A stretch of DNA of 64,000 nucleotides from assembly GCA_030710605.1 (NCBI GenBank), contig CP092865.1, positions 26,600,947 to 26,664,946 on the forward strand, written 5' to 3'. The position numbers and the translations under genes were made by a program. The notes under the pieces were generated by a model. That model was not told the DNA's origin, ran no database searches, and saw nothing but the letters and a program-made list of their open reading frames with translations. This document shows, one piece after another, positions 56,110 through 64,000 of the stretch (its first letter is position 1; the number at the start of each line of letters is the position of its first letter). The stretch is from Cordylochernes scorpioides (taxonomy: Eukaryota; Arthropoda; Arachnida; Pseudoscorpiones; Chernetidae).

Positions 56110-56955
56110 TGGCCGCAGCCTTGCAGAAAATTGACATGGATCTAGTACAGCAGCTTTACACACCCAAGATAGAGGACATTGCGACTGCTGTGATAGAGAT
56201 GTATGGAGACATATGAGGCTCTTCATTGGACACGACAACAACAGAAAATTGACATGGACCCAGAGCAGCAGCTTTACACACCCAAGATAGAGGACATTGC
56301 GACTGCTGTGATAGAGATGCACGGGGACATATGAGGCTCTTCATTGGACACGACAACAACAGAAAATTGACATGGACCCAGAGCAGCAGCTTTACACACC
56401 CAAGATAGAGGACATTGCGACTGCTGTGATAGAGATGCACGGGGACATATGAGGCTCTTCATTGGACACGACAACAACAGAAAATTGACATGGACCCAGA
56501 GCAGCAGCTTCACACACCCAAGATAGAGGACATTGCGACTGCTGTGATAGAGATGCACGGGGACAGCTGAGGCTCTTCATTGGATACGACAACAACAGAA
56601 AATTGACATGGACCCAGAGCAGCAGCTTTACACACCCAAGATAGAGGACATTGCGACTGCCGTGATAGAGATGCAAGGGGACATCTGAGGCTCTTCATTG
56701 GACACGACAACAACAGAAAATTGACATGGACCCAGAGCAAGAGCTTTACACACCCAAGATAGAGGACATTGCGACTGCCGTGATAGAGATGCACGGGGAC
56801 ATCTGATGGCTCTTCATTGGACACGACAACAACAGAAAATTGACATGGACCCAGAACAGCAGCTTTACACATACAAGATAGAGGACATCGCGACTGCTGT
56901 GATAGAGATGTATGAAGACATCTGAGGCTCTTCATTGTGGATACGACAACAAAAA
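56110..56955. repeat. 118-bp minisatellite, about 7 units
   Basis: Units repeat every 118 bp: GAAAATTGACATGGACCCAG, AGCAGCAGCTTTACACACCC, AAGATAGAGGACATTGCGAC, GTGATAGAGATGCACGGGG and CTCTTCATTGGACACGACAA. Minus frames of 94-141 codons are repeat artefacts. On the plus strand one frame of each unit reads MDPEQQLYTPKIEDIATAVI-like before a stop, which might reflect an amplified exon fragment. A lone unit lies at 28.79 kb. Confidence 0.95.
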
Positions 56956-57420
56956 CAATAAATAAGTTATTTTCACAAGTTATTTTAATACATAAAAATT
57001 AGCTTTCTGATATTTAATAAAAGAAGCATAAAAAATAGTCGAACTTGATGGACACAAACAGAAAAATTAATTCGAAACAATATCGGGTCTAAATTTAACG
57101 AAGTAAATTTATTTTACCCCGAGGCAAATCAAAATATTTGTAATGTGGAGAGACTGTAGAAATCATTTAAAATACAATTATAGGGAAAAATTTTCGATGA
57201 GGTTGTTTTGGACAAATTATGTTTCTTATTTACCCACCGTGAAATTTATATTTGTGTTTTTTCAATTCAGAGAATTAAACATTTAAAGTATTTAAATTTA
57301 AATAATATATTTATTTTTAAAATGTCCAGAGAGACAGGTATGATAGGAATTTAAAAGCGAATTCCCATAATGAGCTTTTTTAAAATAGAATGATTATCTT
57401 TCATCTTTAATATAGGTTTT

Positions 57421-57685
57421 TGTTGAGTTCCGGATGTTTCTACGATACAATACACCTGTGTTTGCATAGAATTGCATAGTATTGTCTATGCAAATTGACA
57501 TCTCTTCCTATATAACGCAGCCATGTTGGATTGTTAGTAGGCTAGCGGTTAAGTGAATGGGGCAGCCGGCGTGAGTTGCTGATGTACATATAATTTGATC
57601 TCTTTGTCCTTCTTTTATTATTTTATACCTTTAAGTAATAAATGATATTTCTCTTCTTCTACGAATATATAATTTTCCCCCAACA
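57421..57685 (+). mobile_element. Solo LTR, 265 bp
   Basis: It begins TGTTGAGTTCCGG and ends CCCCCAACA, the TG..CA ends of an LTR with five-base inverted tips (TGTTG and CAACA). The flanking 5 bp are GTTTT and GTCTT, a target duplication with one mismatch. A TATA box (CCTATATAACGC) and AATAAA follow in LTR order. No internal region is attached, so it is a recombination product of a Gypsy or similar element. Confidence 0.7.
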
Positions 57686-58530
57686 GTCTTGTACTTTCAA
57701 GACAATATTTCCTCATTAATAACACAACATTTTATACTTTAATAATACCATTTTCCATTAAAAACTAGTGAAAATTAATTTAATAACTATGTTTTATAAA
57801 ATAGAAAACTTAAAATGAGAACATATTTTTCTATTAAAACTTTATCTATCTCTAGATGATATTGAATATAATAGATAAAATTGTAAATAAAATACGCAAA
57901 CACTTTCAAATGTAATTATTTGAAGGTAAAATATCGTTATTGTTGTCATTGAGGTGTAAAAAGTTGTAAAAGTGTAAAATCTATGTTTATTTTTATTATG
58001 AAAAAATAGAGCAAATCCATAATTATATTTTTATAGTTTTATTCCAGAACATTATTTCTCTTTGTCTTCAAACATAATAGGATACATTACTCAATTACAT
58101 CAACGCTCTCTTAAAAGATGATCACCTTCAAATCATCAAAAATGAAGTCATTTATTGCAAGCTTTGCGGAATAAAACTACAAAGGTCCCACTATCTATCA
58201 TATTGTATGTCTATGGAGGTGGAAAGGGAAACATAAAGGTCATTAACCAGATATATGTTGAACCAGTTCAACTGATTAAAATCAGAAAATAAAAACACAC
58301 ACATAGCTATAGAACTATATAACTATCATAAAGCGGTCTTGGGAAAAATATCCTCACAAAATAAAAGTCAAAACATGTATATATAAAACAAATCTCTTCA
58401 TATACCCTTAATTATGTAAATATTTGGTTAAATTTTCCTTTATGTATGGCGAATCATTAGAAGGCGTAATGCCTTAATAAAGCTTTTGTTGCAATTAAAC
58501 CTTGTATATATAAATATAAGAAAAAAGGCA

Positions 58531-58734
58531 TTTCCTGATCGTGCAACTAAAATTTGCTGATGGTTTGCGCCATCTATCGGAATAAATATGAACTAATCAT
58601 TGCTTTTTAATTATTCCAGAATTTACCAAATACCATAATTGGAATAATTAAAAATAAATGATTAGTTGATATTTATTCTGATATATGGTGCAAGCCATCA
58701 GCAACTTTTATTTCACGATCAGGTAATCCCTTTT
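58531..58734. mobile_element. Foldback MITE, family X
   Basis: Arms of about 100 bp are inverted copies: GGCATTTCCTGATCGTGCAA, GTTTGCGCCATCTATCGG and AATAAATATGAACTAATCAT on the left, with the complements on the right. The centre has AATACCATAATTGGAATAA. It contains no hammerhead. Confidence 0.85.
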
Positions 58735-58978
58735 TTATAAATTTATCCACCTGATCCAAGTACAAATTTACTTTTGTATTATTTTTCACATATAATTCAC
58801 AATTCTCTCTTAACACTTCATCCTATCATACTTAATCACTAAGGTTAAAAATAATCGTTATTTCTCCTTAAAATAAATTTCGAATTTTTGTTCAAAAGAA
58901 ACATTTGCGGTATAATTGTCAAATTTCATTCTACAATCATAAGCCGCATTATATTGTATTATATATAAATATGTTGAT

Positions 58979-59218
58979 GAATCCTAAACAGGACCAAGGG
59001 TGGTGTACAGAATGTCATCCACCTACATAGGATCAACAGGGAAGTCATTGAAGGAATAACACAGCACAAGTACACAATAATACTTTCCTTGCTAGTTGAG
59101 CATGCTATCATCAATAACATCCACATCCCAAACTGGCACAACAGTCAAATTATACCACATCCACCAGGAAAGATCAGTTCTGGAAAGTCGATTCTACGAT
59201 TGACAAGAACGACATAAA
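58979..59218 (+). pseudogene. Unidentified coding relic
   Basis: About 80 codons are open without an ATG, including GGVQNVIHLHRINREVIEGI and NIHIPNWHNSQIIPHPPGK. Base composition is higher in GC than the flanks. No domain was recognised; it may be a fragment of a retroelement polyprotein. Confidence 0.3.
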
Positions 59219-59372
59219 TCATGGGTCGGCAAACTGGGCTTGCAAGCCACATGCGGCTCTTTGGATGTAAAGCTGCGGCTCTTTATATAGTTCCATATGT
59301 AAATATTATTTATGCGAGTACTATTTATTGTTGGCAAGAAAAAATGTGTTGTGGTTCTTTAAAAACCTTTTA

Positions 59373-59677
59373 TTTTGCTTATCCCAAGTACACATGGTAC
59401 AGGCCATGATAATCATGGTGGGTAGAAATAGGCGACTGCTTTTACTGTAAGTGCACCACATGTCTACACATGTGAAAACCAGATTGTCTTTGCACTTACA
59501 AATGTGCCTGAGCCCCGTTTGGTTACTTGCACTCGTTGGTAGGGTTGGACTTTTGCAACAATCGAGGGCCATTGGAGCATTTTTTTTTTATCAGAAAAAA
59601 AGTGGCCAATGCGGGAATCGAACCCGGGTCAGAGCGGTCGAAAACCAAAGGTTTAGGCCATCCTTCCACCGACCCCT
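59373..59677 (-). mobile_element. tRNA-derived SINE, copy 5 (complete)
   Basis: On the minus strand it runs from the head (GGGGTCGGTGGAAGGATGG, B box GGTTCGATTCC) through the internal A-run and body to the tail. Near-duplicate flanks TTTAAAAACCTTTTA (59358-59372) and TTTAAAAACTTTTA (59678-59691) fit a target duplication. Confidence 0.9.
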
Positions 59678-59691
59678 TTTAAAAACTTTTA

Positions 59692-60235
59692 AATTTTGTA
59701 AATTGTAATTTTTGACTCTTCCGACTCAAAAGTTTGCCGACCTCTGGTGTAAATAGATGTCCTCGAGATTACTCGTACAATTCATATCCGGCCACACCAA
59801 CCATTCAACTCTGCTGCAGTAACATGGCAACCAACACGTGAATTGCTTGAATACACTGTCTATCGAAATATTGAGTTTATTTTTATCTCAATAAACCTTT
59901 CACTCAAATCCAAAATATGCCTTATTGCTGTAAACTGTATCATTATATAATGAAACATAAAAGTAAACACATTTCAAATATGTATAAAAAGAAATGTAAA
60001 TTCAACCAATGTGTGATTGCAGGATATTCTAAATATAATTTTGTATTTTAGGATTAGTTGGGACAATGTTTTAATAAATAGAAGTATTAAGAGTTTTCTA
60101 TAAATAACTACATGCCTTCTCTCTATATATGAATAAATGATGTATTTAGAAATTTGATAATTTGGATTAGAGAAAACTGGGATATTTGTCAACGAGAATT
60201 TGGTATAAAAAGGGCATTATTATTTTTAAAATGTC
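59692..60235. other. Mostly nothing; family V scrap
   Basis: CACTCAAATCCAAAATATGCC near 59890-59915 resembles a family V end. The remainder is AT-rich without features. Confidence 0.4.
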
Positions 60236-60239
60236 ACTT

Positions 60240-60480
60240 CTTCCGTCAAAATTGATGTTAAAACTCAGCGCCATCTATTGGCCGTCTCCGAAAACTAGCG
60301 GACTCGAAGACAAAGCCACAACACTAGCTTTGGCAAATTCAAAACGCCCACCTGGAAACAAAGGTTTCGGGCTAATGGACCTCGTCAGTCCAGGGAGGGC
60401 TTTGATTCCATGAGATCCACAAGGGATCAAACGAAATCTTCAGAATTTACCAAAGAAGTGTCTGGCTGAGATAAAATGCC
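60240..60480 (-). mobile_element. Family Y repeat
   Basis: It has the same order as 54395-54600 on the minus strand: GATCTCATGGAATCAAAGCC, hammerhead (60346-60400), TTTGCCAAAGCTAGTG, TTGTGGCTTTGTC, TAGTTTTCGGAGACGGCC, AATAGATGGCGCTGAG and the TTTTGACGGAAGAAG end. Confidence 0.75.
60346..60400 (-). ncRNA. Type I hammerhead, family Y, weakened
   Basis: The core CTGACGA, GAAA and a GUU triplet are present and helix I (CCCTCCCTGGA with TCCAGGTGGG) is long. Helix II is GGUC with GCCC, so one pair is lost to U-C, and helix III is two pairs with a CUUU loop. It has the same CATTA helix II loop as the 54.5 kb copy. Probably slow or inactive. Confidence 0.65.
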
Positions 60481-60869
60481 AAGAGACCAATTCTATGGCA
60501 AAACTTTAAATGTAAAATTTCGCCGGGAGAATATTGATATTGTCACAGTAGTAAGGAGTTGTTCGAATTACAATAAATATCGATTTTATAATAAAATAAG
60601 TGTCTATAAATTACTGTTTAAGATTTATTTACAATCAAAATGTTATTAAGCAAGTAAGCAAGGTGATTCACATTGTATCAAATTTAAAAAATGAATCAAA
60701 TACAAAAGTGGTAAAAAATGTAGTAACTATGTTAATGAGAAGATAAAAAAAAGAAAATCATACAGAATCCTTATAAAAACGATAAATATTATTTTCAAAA
60801 TTTAAGTAAGTGAGACGAATTTAATAAAAGATCGTATATATATAACGGCAAAGGGAGTAAATAATGATA

Positions 60870-61045
60870 AATATGGTAACTGGCGAAACCGCTGGGAAGG
60901 TTCACCACTGATGAGCAAGGCCCTCCCATAAATTTTTCCATTGCAGTAAGGACAGTAGAAATTATTTATCTTTAAAAAGAATCATACGCGTATATAATAG
61001 TTTCGAATTTTGATAACAGATGGCACGCTAATGCATCATGGTAAA
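60870..61045 (+). repeat. Family Z copy lacking its 5' half
   Basis: CTGGC GAA ACCGCT (60880-60893), then TTCACCA CTGATGA GCAAG (60901-60918), GGCCCTCCCAT and TTGCAGTAAGGACAG, ending AACAGATGGCACGCTAATGC. It shares the CTGGC subtype with the 47.6 kb foldback; helix II has one mismatch. The first segment is absent. Confidence 0.7.
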
Positions 61046-61955
61046 TAAGAGATTGTAAATAATAGTAATGAAAATATTTCAGGATCCAATAAAAGAGGAT
61101 TGGAATATATATAAGACAAACACGGGAGAGTCATTCCACATTTCCTAAATCCTTTAATCCAGGAGTTAAACAAAGAGGATTTCGATATTTATTTTCTCAA
61201 TAAATATAATCTTTAGTGGAGTAAACAAAACTGCCATTAAACTAAATGATGGCATTTATTAGAGCAATGAAAAAATTCAAATTGGAGAAAAATTCGATCG
61301 ACGAAGAAAATTTTCTATAAAGATAATATTATAACGTGAGAGAAAATAAAATTAGATTTTTTTTTCTTTTTATGAAGAGCAGAAAAAAATATCTTAACAT
61401 ATTTTAATTAAACTTTAAGCTGGGAAGTAAAAAAAATAGTTTGTGTGTGTTTTTTATAGGAAAAAATATGAATACGGATAAAATGTCTTTATTTGTTTTT
61501 AAATTGCTTATCTCAAGTTTAATTGGAATTAAATGAGATATTTAGTAAAAAGTAATATGATAAAAATTATCAAATTATGGAAATTACAATGCGAACATTA
61601 ATGATTAGCTTGCGTGATGTAATTACGTACTATTTAAATGTACGTAAAGTAGAGAGAACTACGAATAACCGAAATATCAATTTATCAAATTCTCGTTTAT
61701 CCGAATTGCTTTGTAGATTAATTTTTCTGACAGCGATGCAGTTTTTTTGAAATTCAAATTGAATTATTTTTGGTTTCGGTTTGATGTAAATAAATATTAG
61801 TTTCGGTTTATTTATACGTTATTTAGTCTCGTTTATAATGGGTATGTATATAAGGGTAAATATTGTTTGGAAGTTCCTATTGTCAATGATTCGATCATAA
61901 CTTCTCCCTGTACTGGTGAGTCAGGGCCATAGTCAGAAACTCCAGGCTGTTGTCT
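61046..61955. other. AT-rich DNA, nothing recognised
   Basis: No supported feature. Confidence 0.45.
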
Positions 61956-61959
61956 GAGG

Positions 61960-62045
61960 CTGTCAGAGTTCCATTATTCCTGTAGAAGGGCCGCTTGCGC
62001 CCGAAAGCTCGAATCGATTTTACCAATAAAAGAAACTCATCCTTT
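61960..62045 (+). repeat. Hammerhead-like motif, family W
   Basis: TCCTGTAGAAGGGC, CGCTTGC and GCCCGAAAGCTCGAATC form a helix II hairpin between CTGTAGA and GAAA, then TTTTACCAATAAAAG. This is the same altered core (A6 to U) as at 50.05 kb on the minus strand. Confidence 0.4.
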
Positions 62046-62235
62046 TTGATTCTATTCGAATTACAGGATGGATATATATACATGGTAACTCCCAATAGAC
62101 AATGTAAGAGATATCGACAAAGACGTGGAATATGGAGAAATGTCTTATAAGGAAGTTGAAATATGGATTGAAAGGAAGTTGAAATATGGATTGGTGGATG
62201 AGCGATATACACCGGCGCTTTTCTGACAACCACCA

Positions 62236-62430
62236 CCCTGGATCAAATTGCACATTGGGCACTTTTTTTTTTCTGAAAAAAAAATTGCTTTAATGACCCC
62301 GATTTTTGCATAGATCAACCTTAACAAGTGAGTGCAAAAGTCGCACTTCTTTCTAAATGTGTAAATATGTACAGCAAAAACAGTGGCTTACTGCCCACCA
62401 TGATTATCATGGAGTACTTGGAATAAGTGT
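62236..62430 (+). mobile_element. tRNA-derived SINE, copy 6 (degenerate)
   Basis: It begins in a decayed head (CTGGATCAAATTGCACATTG). GGCAC, a T-run, AAAATTGCTTTAATG, AAGTGAGTGCAAAAG and CACCATGATTATCATGG follow. It is the oldest-looking copy. Confidence 0.75.
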
Positions 62431-63200
62431 CACCAACACCATTGATATGTCTATGACTGTACGAACTTTACAGAAGTGAGACATCGATTGTACCCTGATC
62501 TAAATCATTTAACTCTCTTACATCTGCCACTTTGTATATACATTTCAAATTTGTTTCCTCTGTAATAGGCGTAAATATTTCAATATCGCGCCTGGTTGAT
62601 TTATAAAATGAAAAAAAAAAAAACATCATTAATATAGATTAGGACGAAAGGAATGTGTTAAATATAATATTATAGACTATAGACTCTGTATTTGTGATAT
62701 CATCTTTAAAATATTTCTTTGCTTGCTTGCTTAAGATACCCTAGCTGTAGATAGTTTTGCTGACTTGTTAATAATTGTCGACTCGTCGCGATGACGTTAT
62801 CAATAAATACTTTTACATCTTAGGATATTTCAAGGCTTGATTTCTACGCTACAATATAAAAAGGGAAATATCGGCATGATGATGAAGAGAGAAGAACCAT
62901 AGGCGGATATGTCAAGTTATTAACCGATAGATGGCAGTACTAGAGTGGAATATCCGGCTTGCTAAACTCAATATTTAGATTGTCAATGACCTCTGTAGAG
63001 GGGGGCGGGTACAACGAGGGCTACAAAAACATGGCTAATCCCCAAATATTGATTATAGCCAGCCATCCCAATACATTAACTATATAGAAATAGTTAAGTA
63101 TGTACGCTAATGTAACCATCATTTCCATAGATAAACTCTAATACACCGATATATTCAATAATCCCTTGTATTAGAGTTCAAATATCAGGCTCCCAGGAGA
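62431..63200. other. Mostly nothing recognised
   Basis: AACCGATAGATGGCAGTACT at about 62922 carries the AGATGGC motif common to families X, Y and Z, but no attached repeat was identified. Confidence 0.4.
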
Positions 63201-63214
63201 TTTTATGTAAATTA

Positions 63215-63420
63215 TTTTCTCCTGTGGAAGGGCTTTCGTACCCCTAAAGCAAGAGATTTCTCAATTAAAAATTAAAAAATAAACTTTTCCTTGGAATGTG
63301 AAAATTCTGGAAAAATTAAAAACCAATGAAAAGTTTATTTTCATTTCATAAGATGGCGCAAGCCATCATCAACTTTTAGTTGTCCGATATGAAGATGTCT
63401 TTTTTCTTCTCTTAATTTTC
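63215..63420 (+). repeat. Family X/W repeat
   Basis: TCCTGTGGAAGGGCTTTCG, a decayed hammerhead-like hairpin, is followed by TTTCTCAATTAAAAATT, TTCTGGAAAAATTAAAAACC, AAGATGGCGCAAGCCATC and TTTTAGTTGTCCGATATGAAG. W-type hairpin and X-type end are thus parts of one element here. Confidence 0.55.
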
Positions 63421-63589
63421 TCTGAAATCCTGATATTTTCACTTTAACACCAATATATTAACTTTTGGTAATGTGGCATTAGTAGACCTTCTGTAGAGAA
63501 GAAATGAAACGCTATTTAGAGAGGCGATATGTTTTCTGTCTCTAGTTGGCCGAACTACGATATCCAAGAATGGATCTACAATGATATAC

Positions 63590-63700
63590 AGCTCAATACA
63601 ACATTAGAGGTAGATGGAATAAATGTAGACACCGCTGATGTCACTCCCTTCCAATGTTTTACATCGCAGTAAGGAGAGAAGGAGGTTTGTTTGTAGAAAG
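63590..63700 (+). repeat. Family Z relic
   Basis: AATACAACATTAGAGGTAGA, AGACACCGCTGATGTCACTC and TTACATCGCAGTAAGGAGAG preserve the family Z order in short form. The ribozyme core is lost. Confidence 0.45.
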
Positions 63701-64000
63701 AAATCCCTGCCATATAGGGTGTGTTTGCATCATTTCTTGCTGATACTAAGTAATTGCGATAACACTGTGTTCTAATAAAAATAATAGTAAACTGATAAGA
63801 GTTAATAATTAAGGCCATAGTGTGTGTTGTCAAATATGATCAATTTTACTAATTAAACCTAACTGAAAAAAAAAAAGCTAAGAGGTTTATATATTATGAA
63901 GATACGAGTTATGATGAACGCATCTTCTAATGATGCAAAATACTTTGGTAAGAAATGAAAGCATTTAACACACGAATGTTTCTTTGGCGCATAAAACAAA

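Noticed and set aside
56083-56935. Minus-strand frames of 79-141 codons in the 118-bp array
   Set aside because: They repeat with the tandem unit and overlap one another; tandem-repeat artefacts.

Overview
This window is AT-rich nuclear DNA from an invertebrate animal, possibly an arthropod or another protostome; the sequence does not fix the phylum. The signs are one spliced, GC-rich immunoglobulin-domain exon with clean splice sites, a Tc1-type transposon with TA target duplication, a tRNA-derived SINE family with poly(A) tails and target-site duplications, a non-LTR retrotransposon fragment, solo LTRs and several kilobase-scale minisatellites. There is no sign of bacterial or viral gene organisation. 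Most long open frames in the window are chance products of tandem repeats.

Layout. 0-8 kb: a hairpin, a 77-bp minisatellite, an Ig-domain exon on the minus strand (2854-3135), a 73-bp minisatellite (4085-6526) and a probable second minus-strand exon (6589-6738). 8-10 kb: foldback repeats, one carrying a hammerhead ribozyme. 10.2-15.1 kb: a 33-bp minisatellite of about 150 units. 15.1-19.8 kb: a SINE, then a 32-bp minisatellite split by a 5'-truncated retrotransposon. 20-30 kb: dispersed repeats, an apparently intact Tc1-like transposon (22665-24083), small MITEs and a near-perfect 156-bp palindrome. 30-41 kb: AT-rich DNA with an 854-bp foldback, further ribozyme-family repeats and nested pogo-like MITEs. 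41-45 kb: a 288-bp foldback and a roughly 135-bp tandem array rich in CRE and CCAAT motifs, lying between two inverted SINEs. 45-64 kb: more ribozyme-family repeats, two LTR candidates, a 118-bp minisatellite and three more SINEs.

The most interesting material is a set of dispersed repeats that carry hammerhead self-cleaving ribozyme sequences, as known for Penelope-like elements and metazoan retrozymes. I call them X, Y, Z, W and V. Family Y has a textbook type I hammerhead at 54501-54555 on the minus strand. Family X has a small hammerhead with an intact core at 9199-9240. Family Z, the most abundant, carries all hammerhead core pieces (CUGAUGA, GAAA, GUC) and all three complementary stems, but in an order (III'-GUC-I', II'-GAA-III, I-CUGAUGA-II) that makes the three helices interleave. 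Changes in some copies are compensatory. A hammerhead that could fold only as a pseudoknot or kissing-hairpin pair, or from neighbouring copies, would be new as far as I know. X, Y and Z repeats also share an AGATGGC end motif.
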